Positions 1 to 8,109 of a DNA stretch of 39,692 nucleotides are shown in pieces. Below the pieces are notes generated by a model. It ran no database searches. It saw only the letters and a program-made list of their open reading frames with translations, and was not told the DNA's origin. Every line of letters starts with the position of its first letter. Positions within the stretch are counted from its first letter, which is position 1. Origin of the DNA: an uncultured Gemmatimonadales bacterium (GTDB lineage: Bacteria > Gemmatimonadota > Gemmatimonadetes > Gemmatimonadales > GWC2-71-9); NCBI GenBank assembly GCA_947259405.1, contig CAMYLY010000020.1, forward strand, positions 1 through 39,692, read 5' to 3'. The position numbers were made by a program, and so were the translations under genes.

Positions 1-60
1 GATGAGATTCTGTTTCCTCGGCGGCCGGACGCTGCTCGGGGTGCATAAATGCAGTGCCTG

Positions 61-85
61 TTCCACGGTATGTCCCACAGTGGAA
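61..85. repeat. Short inverted repeat downstream of tRNA-Lys
   Basis: TTCCAC at 61-66 is matched by GTGGAA at 80-85, with a 13-base loop. It lies about 25 bases beyond the 3' end of the minus-strand tRNA and could be part of its terminator, but there is no T run and the stem is only 6 bp. I see no gene in bases 1-107. Confidence 0.25.
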
Positions 86-107
86 ACGAGGCCGGTTTGT
101 AAGTCTA

Positions 108-180
<73 letters not shown>

Positions 181-358
181 TGGCGTTTGAAACTAACGAC
201 TTACGGCGGAGCGAAGGATGCAACTTAACAAACTGCGGCCTTCGCCCGAGGACCCGATAGGCCCCACCCTGAAGACGCCGTCAGAGCGCCTTCAGCGTGG
301 CGTGTGGGCTGGCGGGCAAGCTTGCCTGCAATCCCGCTCATCCATTCAAGGACACACC

Positions 359-1504
359 ATGCGGCTCGCCGCCACCCTTGCCTTAGCCATCGTCCTTCCC
401 GTACAGGCCTTCGCGCAAGAACGCCCCTCGCTCGTGTTCTTCGGCAACGTCGGCACCAGAGCCGAGTACATGGCGAACGAGAACTTCGCCAGTACACCAA
501 CCGTCGCTCAAGACAACTACCGAGTTCGGTTCCGCGTGCGCGTCCGTTTCGGGGCGCGGTACCAGCTGGCTGAGTCGGTCAGTACCGGGTTCCGCTTGTC
601 CACTGGGTCGTCCGACTTCCCGTCGTCCGCGTGGAGTTCGATGAACGACGTGTTCCGACGGGATCTCATTCAGCTCGACCGTGCATTCATTCGATTCCAG
701 CCACGTGATCAGATCGAACTGCGCTTCGGGTTGGACGACAACGCCGCGTTTCGGGCGTCGGAGCTGGTGTGGGACAACGATGTATCCCCCGCTGGTCTGA
801 CGCAAATCTTCAACGTCGGACAGCTGCGAATCGTGACTGGGCAGTACATGCTCCGTGAGGTGCGAACCTCGCGACCGGACAATCGCGAGGCCGCATTTCT
901 GTTCATCAACGGGGCATCCGTCGTGCATGGCCCGCTGCAGGTCGGCGTATCGCACTACTACTACAACCGACCCGATGCGATCGCGACTGCAATCGACGAC
1001 GGGGAACTGAACGGCGAGTTCCGCACCAATCGCTTCGATCCCGCCGATCCCGCCGCGTACTTCTCGGACTTCAGCACGCTGCAGTTCGCTGCGCGAGCCA
1101 CGAAAGACAAATGGCGTATTAGTGCGGAGGTGGCGATCAACCTCGGCGCTGAGTCGAACTCGGCACTCGGCCCGGGATTCGAGGACAAGGAGAACTTGGC
1201 AGCTGGCACCCTCATCCGTTACGGCGATCACAGCGTGCCATGGGGTTGGTCCGTCGAAGCCGGCTACTTCCAGATCCAGGCCGATGCCGTGATCGCGGTC
1301 TTCAACAGTGATGACTTCCAGCAGACCAATGTGCACACCGTCCCGGTATGGTTCCGGTTTCGCCTACCGAGCGGTGCCGCGCTGGTCTGGGACACCTATA
1401 TCCAGCGCAAAGTGAACGTCAACTTGGCTTCCAACGGCGGGGTGGTCCACAATGAAAACGCGACCAAGGTTCGCACGCGTATCACCGCTCAGGTCAACTT
1501 CTAA
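359..1504 (+). CDS. Outer-membrane beta-barrel (porin-like) protein
   Basis: The 381-residue product starts at ATG 359, six bases after an AAGGA ribosome site at 348-352. It opens with a clear signal peptide (MRLAATLALAIVLPVQAFAQ). An upstream in-frame ATG at 218 would bury this signal and is unlikely. The mature part has alternating polar/hydrophobic strands rich in Arg, Tyr, Phe and Asn and ends in QVNF; a terminal Phe is the usual signal for barrel assembly. No specific porin family is recognised. The next gene, a 12-haem lipoprotein cytochrome, starts inside its last 53 bases, so the two are co-transcribed and probably act together. I infer a barrel that lets a multihaem cytochrome reach the cell surface, or alternatively a plain substrate porin for a periplasmic reductase. 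Confidence 0.75.
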   Translation: MRLAATLALAIVLPVQAFAQERPSLVFFGNVGTRAEYMANENFASTPTVAQDNYRVRFRVRVRFGARYQLAESVSTGFRLSTGSSDFPSSAWSSMNDVFRRDLIQLDRAFIRFQPRDQIELRFGLDDNAAFRASELVWDNDVSPAGLTQIFNVGQLRIVTGQYMLREVRTSRPDNREAAFLFINGASVVHGPLQVGVSHYYYNRPDAIATAIDDGELNGEFRTNRFDPADPAAYFSDFSTLQFAARATKDKWRISAEVAINLGAESNSALGPGFEDKENLAAGTLIRYGDHSVPWGWSVEAGYFQIQADAVIAVFNSDDFQQTNVHTVPVWFRFRLPSGAALVWDTYIQRKVNVNLASNGGVVHNENATKVRTRITAQVNF

Positions 1505-3914
1505 GCTGCGTCCCGCGCTCTGGGTGGCGTTCGCTGGGGCGTTCGTCTCCGCCTGCGCCGAAGAGTCAGTCCCCGTCCCTGGTACTGACCGCGAGCTGCC
1601 GGCCAGTCTCGTGGAAACGACGGCTGACCGCGCGCAGTCGATGGGGTGTCAGTCGTGTCACGAGGGCATCGAGAAGATCCGCGAGGAGAACAGCGCCATG
1701 CTGCTCACGATCGAGGGCATGGGTGCTCCGCACGGCGATCCGGGTGGCTGCGTCGTCTGTCACGGTGGGACCCCGACTGCGACCACTATGGCCGATGCAC
1801 ACCAGGGGATACCCGCCACGATGCCCGAGACCGGGCCACTCGAATTCTATCGCGATCCAGGAAGCATGTGGGTTGCCGACCAGACCTGCGGCCAATGTCA
1901 CCAGGGGTACGCGTATCGCCTCGAGCGTGCACTCATGAACACGGAGGCGGGGAAGATCCAGGGCAACCTCGACACATGGGGTATCGAGGAGGTGATGAAC
2001 CACAAGGTGCCCTGGGGGAACTACGATGTCGAAGACACCGATGGCACTCGTCCGATGGAGGGCACAGAGACCTACAAGGACTACATGGTCAACATGGTCG
2101 ACCGCCACCCGGACCAGTTCCCCACCGAGTTGACGCAGATCCCGCAACCATCGGTGCGCGAGATCGAGAACGACCCCAAACTGGCGGGCTACACGTATCA
2201 ACGCCAACAGTGTCAACGGTGCCATGTCGCCGTCCGCGGACGGGAGCGTCGTGGCGACTACAGGGGCATGGGGTGCTCCGCCTGCCACATGCTGTACGGC
2301 AACGAGGGGTACTACGAGGGGAACGACCCGACCGTCGACAAGGAGCAGCAGGGTCACATCTTGACGCACCAGCTGCACGGGACCCGCGAGGCCGGGGGCG
2401 GCATCCCCGTGGAAACGTGCAACTCCTGCCACAACCGCGGTAAGCGGATCGGCGTCACGTATCAGGGCTTGATGGAGTTCGAGTACGGCTCCCCGTTTAC
2501 GCCGACAGGCGGGAAACAGCCTCCGCTCCACACCAAGCAATACCTGTTCATCTCGGACGACCTGCATCATCAAATCGAGAGCCGGGCGGAGAATCCGCGA
2601 GGCGGGCTCTTGTGCCAAGACTGCCACACCTCGATTGGGATGCACGGAGACGGAAACATCTTTGGCACGACCTTGGCGCAGGTCGAAATCGAGTGCACGG
2701 ACTGCCACGGCACACCAGAGCAATACCCGTGGGAGCTTCCGCTGGGCTTTGGAGAGGAATTCGACCGTGCCCTCAGCACGGCACCACGTGGCCTCACCGA
2801 CAGCCCAGGCGCAGCCGGTGGGTTTGCCACGCTCTATGATGCCGAGGACGGATACCTCCTCACGGCACGCGGGAATCCATTCGGAAACGTGGTGCGGCGC
2901 GGCAACCAAGCGGTCCTTCACTCCGCGACCGGAAACGACTTCTTCATTCCGTTGCTGCGGCAGCTTTCCGAGACGGACACGTGGACGAGTGAAAACGCCG
3001 AAGTCGCGATGGCGAGTGTGCAATCGCATGCCGAACGCCTGGAGTGCTATTCCTGTCACGCGTCGTGGGTACCGCAGTGCTATGGTTGCCACGTGCAGGT
3101 CAACTACGGCGTCGACGACGACGGCGCCCAGCTCACGGATGTGGATTGGATCGCGTCGGGTTCAGAGCGCACCTCCGACGGAGAGACATCGGAGTCCGTG
3201 CTCGGGTCGGGTGGGATCCGCAGTCCGGGCAGGGTATCCGAAACACGATCGTATCTCCGCTGGGAGGAACCAGTTCTCGGGATCAACGGCGAAGGCCGCG
3301 TGACCCCGCTGATGCCGGGCTGTCAGGTCGTGTTCTCGGTGGTCGGTCGCGACGGGGCGATGCGCACCGTCAACCAGATCTCGCGGGCGCCCGATGAGGC
3401 TGCCGACGTTGGGCAAGACCACGTGCCGCTTGGCATCGACATGGCGCCGGTGCAGCCCCACTCCGCCCAGCGGAAAGCACGCACGTGCGAGAGTTGTCAC
3501 AACAATCCCAAAGCACTCGGTTATGGTATCGCAGGCGGCGTGTTTCAGACCCGCTACGCGGAGCCCATCGTGGAGGACCTGATCGACCAACGGACGGGAG
3601 AAGTCATTCCTCAACGGTATCAGATCCAGATTGAAGCGATCCCGGGATTGTACTTCGACTGGTCGACGATCATCGACACCGCCGGAAACCAGGTTCAGAC
3701 GGTCGGTACGCACTGGCCGTTGTCACGTGCCCTGAATGCCGATGAGCGATCGCGGCTGCAGCGCACTGGCCTGTGCATGGGCTGTCATCGGGAAATGACC
3801 AACGAGCAACTGTGGAACGCCGTTTCGAATCCCGGTCGCCTTACCATGCCGGAGCACACCGAGTTGATGAACGCCTTGCTGCGCTCTGCGGCGCAACGAG
3901 GAAACAACGACTAA
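1452..3914 (+). CDS. Dodecahaem c-type cytochrome lipoprotein
   Basis: The 820-residue product has a basic N-terminus, a hydrophobic stretch and a lipobox (FVSAC, Cys35), so it is probably lipid-anchored. I count twelve CXXCH haem sites: CQSCH (66-70), CVVCH, CGQCH, CQRCH, CSACH, CNSCH, CQDCH, CTDCH, CYSCH, CYGCH, CESCH and CMGCH (775-779). Gaps of up to about 190 residues separate some sites, so there is substantial non-haem structure. No catalytic family such as nitrite or tetrathionate reductase is recognised. The likely role is electron transfer across or outside the outer membrane, with the preceding barrel. ATG 1452 overlaps the barrel gene by 53 bases. That is long, but no later standard start keeps the signal sequence. 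A strong hairpin follows at 3926. The family-level assignment is firm and the physiological role is inferred. Confidence 0.85.
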   Translation: MKTRPRFARVSPLRSTSKLRPALWVAFAGAFVSACAEESVPVPGTDRELPASLVETTADRAQSMGCQSCHEGIEKIREENSAMLLTIEGMGAPHGDPGGCVVCHGGTPTATTMADAHQGIPATMPETGPLEFYRDPGSMWVADQTCGQCHQGYAYRLERALMNTEAGKIQGNLDTWGIEEVMNHKVPWGNYDVEDTDGTRPMEGTETYKDYMVNMVDRHPDQFPTELTQIPQPSVREIENDPKLAGYTYQRQQCQRCHVAVRGRERRGDYRGMGCSACHMLYGNEGYYEGNDPTVDKEQQGHILTHQLHGTREAGGGIPVETCNSCHNRGKRIGVTYQGLMEFEYGSPFTPTGGKQPPLHTKQYLFISDDLHHQIESRAENPRGGLLCQDCHTSIGMHGDGNIFGTTLAQVEIECTDCHGTPEQYPWELPLGFGEEFDRALSTAPRGLTDSPGAAGGFATLYDAEDGYLLTARGNPFGNVVRRGNQAVLHSATGNDFFIPLLRQLSETDTWTSENAEVAMASVQSHAERLECYSCHASWVPQCYGCHVQVNYGVDDDGAQLTDVDWIASGSERTSDGETSESVLGSGGIRSPGRVSETRSYLRWEEPVLGINGEGRVTPLMPGCQVVFSVVGRDGAMRTVNQISRAPDEAADVGQDHVPLGIDMAPVQPHSAQRKARTCESCHNNPKALGYGIAGGVFQTRYAEPIVEDLIDQRTGEVIPQRYQIQIEAIPGLYFDWSTIIDTAGNQVQTVGTHWPLSRALNADERSRLQRTGLCMGCHREMTNEQLWNAVSNPGRLTMPEHTELMNALLRSAAQRGNND

Positions 3915-3925
3915 TCCCTCGCGAC

Positions 3926-3959
3926 GGGGTCCGCGCTACACCTAACCAGCGCGGGCCCC
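3926..3959 (+). terminator. Strong hairpin after the cytochrome gene
   Basis: A 12-bp stem with one G-T pair (3926-3937 against 3948-3959) encloses a 10-base loop, 11 bases after the cytochrome stop. Only a few Ts follow, at 3970-3971, so it is a good hairpin but an imperfect intrinsic terminator. Confidence 0.6.
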
Positions 3960-4021
3960 GAACTCCCCCTTAAAGGCCTAGATCAGTCACCTGTCCTTCT
4001 TGAGTCGTAGGGAACACACTC

Positions 4022-4177
4022 GTCTTCCCTCTGTGGAAGACTTTCTCGAGGCGGTTCCGCAGGGGATTTCAGAGGGAAAAGACCCGACATTATGGTGCGC
4101 TCACAGAGGGGAAAACACCATGCCGCAAGGTTCCTGAGTGTCCCTAGAGGGGGAATTGAGCGTTTTCCCTCTGAAAA
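4022..4177. promoter_or_regulatory. Cluster of AGAGGG-AAAA motifs upstream of the SWIB gene
   Basis: Related copies of one motif occur here. TTTCAGAGGGAAAA is at 4067-4080 and its exact 14-base reverse complement is at 4163-4176. CAGAGGGGAAAA is at 4104-4115, TAGAGGGGGAA is at 4145-4155, and CCCTCTG on the opposite strand at 4027-4033 sits in the loop region of a 7-bp inverted repeat (GTCTTCC 4022-4028 and GGAAGAC 4035-4041). The copies have 3, 4 and 5 Gs. I see no credible gene between the terminator at 3959 and the start at 4276. The cluster may be an operator array for the downstream DNA-binding protein, possibly autoregulatory; that is inference. Confidence 0.4.
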
Positions 4178-4192
4178 GCACCCCAAAAAGGC

Positions 4193-4220
4193 TTGTTCTA
4201 CAGAGAGAAGCTTGTACTTT
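4193..4220 (+). promoter_or_regulatory. Possible sigma70-type promoter for the SWIB gene
   Basis: TTGTTC at 4193-4198 and TACTTT at 4215-4220 are 16 bases apart. They lie about 55 bases before the ATG and just after the motif cluster. The match is only moderate and was found by eye. Confidence 0.25.
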
Positions 4221-4275
4221 GTGAGCGTGCTGGGGCTGGGTTCTACCCCTTTCACAATCACTTGCCGAGGTGACA

Positions 4276-4842
4276 ATGGCAGCCAAGAGACGGAAGAAGA
4301 AGACCAGGCGGAAGGCAGCGAAGCGCACTGCCAAACGCCGCACCAAACGCAAAGCCACAAAGCGCAAGACCAAACGCAAGGCCACGAAACGCAGAACCAA
4401 GCGCAAAGCCACCAAGCGTAGAACCAAACGGAAAGCCACCAAGCGCAGAACCAAGCGCAAAACCACCAAGCGCAGAACCAAGCGCAAAGCCACGAAGCGC
4501 AAAACCAAGAGGAAGACCAAGAGGAAAGCAGCGAAGCGCACCGCGAAGCGGCGCACCAAGAAGCGGGCTGCGAAGAAGAAGAGAAAGAAACGGAAACCCA
4601 ACGCAGCCTTCATGAAGCCGGTCAAGCCGGACGCCAAGTTGGCGGCCGTCGTGGGCAGCAAGCCGCTGCCGCGCACCGAGCTGACGAAGAAGCTGTGGGC
4701 CTACATCAAGCGCCGGAAGCTGCAGGACAAGAAGAACCGTCGTATGATCAATGCGGACGCGGCATTGAAGAAGGTCTTCAACGGCAAGTCACAGGTGAGC
4801 ATGTTCGAGATGACGAAGTTGGTAAACAGACACGTCAAGTAG
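4276..4842 (+). CDS. SWIB-domain protein with histone-H1-like basic tail
   Basis: The product has 188 residues. ATG 4276 is chosen because GAGGTGA at 4268-4274 is an ideal ribosome site; a GTG at 4270 is in frame but lies inside that site. Residues 2-107 use only Ala, Lys, Arg and Thr, with no acidic or aromatic residue. They include six 9-residue units of the type TKRKATKRR (residues 23-76). Residues about 113-188 form a SWIB/MDM2-type domain, seen in LTKKLWAYIKRRKLQ, RRMINADAALKKVF and QVSMFEMTKLVNRHV. The basic tail should bind DNA without sequence preference, like bacterial histone-H1-like proteins. SWIB domains are known from eukaryotic remodelling complexes and from chlamydial proteins. 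I infer a nucleoid protein. It is monocistronic, with a hairpin at 4928. Confidence 0.9.
   Translation: MAAKRRKKKTRRKAAKRTAKRRTKRKATKRKTKRKATKRRTKRKATKRRTKRKATKRRTKRKTTKRRTKRKATKRKTKRKTKRKAAKRTAKRRTKKRAAKKKRKKRKPNAAFMKPVKPDAKLAAVVGSKPLPRTELTKKLWAYIKRRKLQDKKNRRMINADAALKKVFNGKSQVSMFEMTKLVNRHVK
4342..4503 (+). repeat. Six tandem 27-bp repeats coding the basic tail
   Basis: Six diverged 27-bp units encode TKRKATKRK/R nine-residue repeats of the SWIB protein. Third-position changes differ between units (AAA/AAG, CGC/CGT/CGG, ACA/ACG/ACC), so this is an old expansion held at protein level, not a fresh slippage product. Unit number may vary between strains. Confidence 0.85.
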
Positions 4843-4927
4843 TCCGAACGGCGCACCTTGCCAGTTGGGAAGTTCGTAGGACTTGCAGGACCAGCACACG
4901 TTGGTGCAGTACCAGCCCCGCCCGGTG

Positions 4928-4953
4928 GGGGGTCGGCGCGCTCGCCGGCCCCC
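4928..4953 (+). terminator. Strong GC hairpin after the SWIB gene
   Basis: An 11-bp stem with one G-T pair (4928-4938 against 4943-4953) closes on a four-base CGCT loop, about 85 bases after the SWIB stop. There is no T run, so termination may be Rho-assisted. Confidence 0.6.
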
Positions 4954-5153
4954 AAGGGGTCGCCTCGAATCGATTCACCCTGCCTCACGACGATGCACCC
5001 GACCGCAATGTGACCTTCCTCACGCACGCCCGTAACTGCCACATTGCCAATCGATTGCCCACGTCGCCCGTATCGCCTCCCGCCCGGCACCCGCCTTGCC
5101 CTTCCAGCAAGCGTGAACACAGACACCACACACGTTTACTGGAGGTTGGAACC
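4954..5153 (+). other. Gene-free leader before the first acidic lipoprotein
   Basis: Bases 4843-5153 carry no gene; the hairpin at 4928-4953 is described separately. The rest is the upstream region of the lipoprotein gene. AATCGATT occurs twice, at about 4968 and 5049, and may be chance. No clear promoter or sigma54 -24/-12 element was found. The ribosome site GGAGG is at 5141-5145. Confidence 0.4.
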
Positions 5154-5930
5154 ATGAAGCGCCGTACACTCACCTGGGCGATCGCATCCGCGTTCGCATT
5201 CGTCGGATGCAGCGATACCGGCGGCCCGCAGGGATCGACCGTGTCCCTTTCGTTCTCGTCGCGCGCGGCCGGGCCGGCACCCGCGGCCCCGTTCGCGGCT
5301 GCCCCCGCGGCCGATGACACACTTGGGGACGGCACGAACACGCTCATCATCACGAGCGCAGAATTCGTGCTACGCGAAATCGAGCTGGAACGCGTCAGTG
5401 ACGACGCCTGTGACGAACTGCTCGGTGACGACGACCTCTGCGAAGAGTTCTCCACCGGACCGATTCTGCTGGATTTGCCACTCGATGGCAGCGTCATGAC
5501 CGAGTTCACGATCCCCGTCGACACGGGCACGTATGACGAGCTCGAGTTCGAACTCCACAAGGTGAGTAACGACGATCCCGAAGATGCGCAGTTCCGCGCC
5601 GATCATCCAGACATGGTCGACAAGAGCATGCGCATTCAGGGGACCTATAATGGTCAGCCGTTCACCTACGAGTCAGACCTCAACGAGGACCAAGAGTACA
5701 ATCTCGTTCCACCGCTCGAGATCATGGATGGCGTGACGAGTACGAACGTTACGATCGCCGTGGACCTCGACGCGTTTTTCAGGGCCGCCAACGGCGACCT
5801 CCTGAACCCACAATCCGGGAACAAGGGCGGCGTCAACGAGAACCTGATCCGCGACAACATTCGGGATTCGTTCGAAGCTTTTGGAGACGACGACCGGGAC
5901 GGAGATGACTCCGACGAGGATAGCCTCTAG
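5154..5930 (+). CDS. Acidic lipoprotein, first of a tandem paralogous pair
   Basis: The 258-residue product starts at ATG 5154, eight bases after GGAGG. A signal peptide ends in the lipobox FVGC, so Cys19 is probably lipidated. The body has the segment LIITSAEFVLREIELERV, a two-Cys insert (DDACDELLGDDDLCEE), FELHKVSNDDPEDAQF and SDLNEDQEYNLVPPLEI. It ends in NKGGVNENLIRDNI and an Asp-rich tail (DDDRDGDDSDED). The next gene encodes a protein with the same order of segments. The layout resembles carbohydrate- or metal-binding beta-sandwich lipoproteins of the DUF4382 kind, but I cannot confirm that. The Asp-rich tail could bind calcium. A perfect hairpin at 5936-5970 separates it from its paralogue, so the two can be expressed independently. 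Confidence 0.8.
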   Translation: MKRRTLTWAIASAFAFVGCSDTGGPQGSTVSLSFSSRAAGPAPAAPFAAAPAADDTLGDGTNTLIITSAEFVLREIELERVSDDACDELLGDDDLCEEFSTGPILLDLPLDGSVMTEFTIPVDTGTYDELEFELHKVSNDDPEDAQFRADHPDMVDKSMRIQGTYNGQPFTYESDLNEDQEYNLVPPLEIMDGVTSTNVTIAVDLDAFFRAANGDLLNPQSGNKGGVNENLIRDNIRDSFEAFGDDDRDGDDSDEDSL

Positions 5931-5935
5931 CCGTG

Positions 5936-5970
5936 AAATGTGAGCCGGTCCGTTGGGCCGGCTCACATTT
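5936..5970. terminator. Long perfect intrinsic terminator (bidirectional form)
   Basis: A 16-bp stem with a single G-T pair (5936-5951 against 5955-5970) encloses the three-base loop GTT, five bases after the lipoprotein stop. AAA and TTT close the stem, so it can work in both directions. It insulates the first lipoprotein gene from the second. AT-rich sequence at 5981-6006 (TAGAAT at 6001-6006) may hold the promoter for the second gene, but no convincing -35 pairs with it. Confidence 0.85.
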
Positions 5971-6042
5971 GTTCCACCACTTGTTGATATTGGATTTCGA
6001 TAGAATTGGTGGTTGCTTGAATACCGGAGTAAAGGAGTAGGC

Positions 6043-6792
6043 ATGAAGAAGTATCTCACCATCGGATTCCTTGCCCTCGTGGCGCTGGGCTGCGAAGAGA
6101 CGACCCGGACGGAATTACGTGGCAGCGTGGCAGTCTCGTTCGCCACACAGGACCCGTCCACGCCAGCCCCCGTGCCGCTGCTCGCGGCCGCCATCGTGGA
6201 TACCCAAGTCACGGGCTCCGACACGCTCATCATCATGTCGGCGGAGCTCGTCTTGCGTGAGATCGAACTCAAGGCCGTCGAAACGACTGACTGTGACGTC
6301 GAGCCCGAACCCGTGGGTTGCGAAGAAATCGAGCTCGGACCCGAGCTGGTGGACCTGCCGCTCACACCGGGCGCGGTGCAGCGTTTCAGAGTCGACATTC
6401 CAGCCGGGATGTACTCGAGGATCGACTTCGAGGTGCACAAGGTCGAAGCGGGTGACCCGCGTGACGACGCGTTCCTACTCCAGCACCCGGATTTCGACGG
6501 CCTGTCCATTCGCGTGCTTGGCACGTTCAACAGCCAAGCCTTCGTGTTCGAAACGGACCTGAACGAGGAACAGGAGATCGACCTGATCCCGGCACTCACG
6601 GTCTCGGAAGGTATCGATGTAAACGTGACGGTCCGGGTCGATACCGATACGTGGTTTCGTACACTCGCTGGCGATCTGATCGATCCAGCGACGGCGAACA
6701 AGGGCGGTGTGAACGAGAGCATCGTGACCGAGAACATCAAGAACTCGCTCGACGCCTTTGAAGACGACGACCGCGACGGGCGAGACGACTAG
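6043..6792 (+). CDS. Acidic lipoprotein, second of the tandem paralogous pair
   Basis: The 249-residue product starts at ATG 6043 behind AAAGGAG at 6031-6037. Signal peptide MKKYLTIGFLALVALGC has a lipobox (ALGC, Cys17). It matches the upstream gene product segment by segment: LIIMSAELVLREIELKAV, a two-Cys insert (DCDVEPEPVGC), FEVHKVEAGDPRDDAF, TDLNEEQEIDLIPALTV and NKGGVNESIVTENI. It ends in DDDRDGRDD. Shared blocks are long enough that a local duplication is certain, while the inserts between them have diverged. It lies only 6 bases before a sigma54-type activator gene, which suggests one transcript of lipoprotein, regulator and TPR protein. The family is not recognised with confidence. 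Confidence 0.82.
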   Translation: MKKYLTIGFLALVALGCEETTRTELRGSVAVSFATQDPSTPAPVPLLAAAIVDTQVTGSDTLIIMSAELVLREIELKAVETTDCDVEPEPVGCEEIELGPELVDLPLTPGAVQRFRVDIPAGMYSRIDFEVHKVEAGDPRDDAFLLQHPDFDGLSIRVLGTFNSQAFVFETDLNEEQEIDLIPALTVSEGIDVNVTVRVDTDTWFRTLAGDLIDPATANKGGVNESIVTENIKNSLDAFEDDDRDGRDD

Positions 6793-6798
6793 CCTGTC

Positions 6799-8109
6799 AT
6801 GACCATGCCCGGGATTGGCGTGCTCCAGCTCTCCGAGTCGTTCGCGTCCCTGTGGGACGAATGGGCTGCTGAACTCGACGCGTCGGTCGTTCGGCTCGCG
6901 GCCGGCGAGACGCCGACTCCCGATATCGCAGTGTGCGTCGTCTCGGCCGCTGGAGAAGAAGAACGGGCACTCGAGGCAGTTGACGTACTGCGTTCCGCGA
7001 CGGTCCGGCCGATCCTTGTCGTTGGCGCCGAGGCATCACACCGCTTCGCCGTGGAGTTTCTCAGGCGAGGCGCCCTGGATTACTTTGCCCTGCCGGATGA
7101 CGTCGACCTGTGTCGACGGAGCATCGGTCGCGTACTGGAGCAGTTCGGCCAACCGACGGCCGCCCCCACCACAGACCCGTTTGCGTCACTCAAGGGCTCG
7201 AGTTCGGCGTTCACCGCCGTCATCGATGCCGCACGCCGCGTGGCCAAGCACGGCGACGTGACCGTGCTCATCCGCGGCGAGACGGGGACCGGGAAAGAGT
7301 TGATCGCCCGCGCGCTCCACGACGAGGGACCCCGTGCCACCAAGCCGTTTGTGGCCATCAACTGTGCCGCTATTCCGCGCGAGCTCATGGAGAGCGAGTT
7401 GTTCGGACACGAGCGCGGTGCCTTCACGGACGCACACGCCTCGAAGCCCGGCCTGTTCGAGGAAGCACACCTGGGTACGCTGTTCCTCGACGAGATCGGA
7501 CATCTTCCACTTCCACTACAGGGAAAACTCCTGCGCGCGTTGGAGGAGCGCCGTATCCGACGCCTGGGAAGCGTCAAGATGACGACGGTCGATGTCCGGG
7601 TGATCGCCGCAACCCACGTCGACATACAGGGCGCTGTTCAGCGCGGTGAATTCCGAGAGGATCTGTACTATCGCCTGAACGTGGTCGGCTTGACGCTGCC
7701 GCCGCTCCGCGACCGCGGCGAGGACACCATCTTGCTGGCACGGGATTTCGCGCAGGCATTGTCACAGCGGTACGACATGCCGGTTCCGACGATGGGACCC
7801 GAAGTCATCACCGCACTTCGCACGCATACATGGCCGGGCAACGTGCGCGAACTGCGCCACGCCATCGAACGCGCCATTCTGCTGTCGCCGGAGGGCACGC
7901 TCGAGGCGGAGCATCTGGTCACACACGCTGAACCCGCAGCTCGATCCTCTGGCGTGCTACCATTTCCGGCCACCCTCGATCAAATCACCACAGCCGCGGC
8001 GCAGGCCATGGTGACCAAGCTGGAGGGCAACAAGAGCGCCGCGGCGCGTCTCCTGGGCGTGTCCCGTTCGAGGTTGCAGCGACTGCTTGACCGCGGGAGC
8101 GCATCATGA
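6799..8109 (+). CDS. Sigma54-dependent transcriptional activator (NtrC-like)
   Basis: The 436-residue product has three parts. Residues 1-117 are receiver-like but degenerate: I see no clear phosphoacceptor Asp after the first strand, so control by classical phosphorelay is doubtful. Residues about 127-370 form the AAA+ sigma54-interaction domain, with Walker A GETGTGKE (160-167), the sigma54-contact loop GAFTDA (207-212; GAFTGA is usual), Walker B TLFLDEIG (227-234) and WPGNVREL (345-352). Residues 403-434 form a Fis-type helix-turn-helix ([20 protein letters not shown]). It activates transcription from sigma54 promoters. Start ATG 6799 could also be ATG 6805. It follows the lipoprotein by 6 bases and shares ATGA with the TPR gene, so the TPR protein may be its sensor or partner. 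Confidence 0.9.
   Translation: MTMPGIGVLQLSESFASLWDEWAAELDASVVRLAAGETPTPDIAVCVVSAAGEEERALEAVDVLRSATVRPILVVGAEASHRFAVEFLRRGALDYFALPDDVDLCRRSIGRVLEQFGQPTAAPTTDPFASLKGSSSAFTAVIDAARRVAKHGDVTVLIRGETGTGKELIARALHDEGPRATKPFVAINCAAIPRELMESELFGHERGAFTDAHASKPGLFEEAHLGTLFLDEIGHLPLPLQGKLLRALEERRIRRLGSVKMTTVDVRVIAATHVDIQGAVQRGEFREDLYYRLNVVGLTLPPLRDRGEDTILLARDFAQALSQRYDMPVPTMGPEVITALRTHTWPGNVRELRHAIERAILLSPEGTLEAEHLVTHAEPAARSSGVLPFPATLDQITTAAAQAMVTKLEGNKSAAARLLGVSRSRLQRLLDRGSAS

Noticed and set aside
383..1336. A 317-codon open frame on the minus strand
   Set aside because: It is antisense to the barrel gene and has an unstructured composition.
1566..3092. A 508-codon open frame on the minus strand
   Set aside because: It lies wholly inside the 12-haem cytochrome gene, has no family signal, and is expected as a shadow in GC-rich DNA.
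4092..4421. Plus-strand frame starting in the motif cluster
   Set aside because: It ends in a Gln/His/Thr-rich string that is merely the shifted reading of the SWIB tail repeats.
4342..4503. CRISPR-like or satellite repeat
   Set aside because: The repeats are contiguous 27-bp coding units without spacers.
4101..4676. Minus-strand frame rich in Leu, Arg, Val and Phe that looks like a membrane protein
   Set aside because: It is the complement of the Lys/Arg codons of the SWIB tail.
4695..5153. N-terminal extension of the first lipoprotein
   Set aside because: It overlaps the SWIB gene out of frame, crosses a terminator hairpin and would bury the lipoprotein signal.
5673..6740. A 355-codon minus-strand frame rich in Ser
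   Set aside because: It is antisense to both acidic lipoproteins, with Asp/Glu codons read backwards as Ser and Val.
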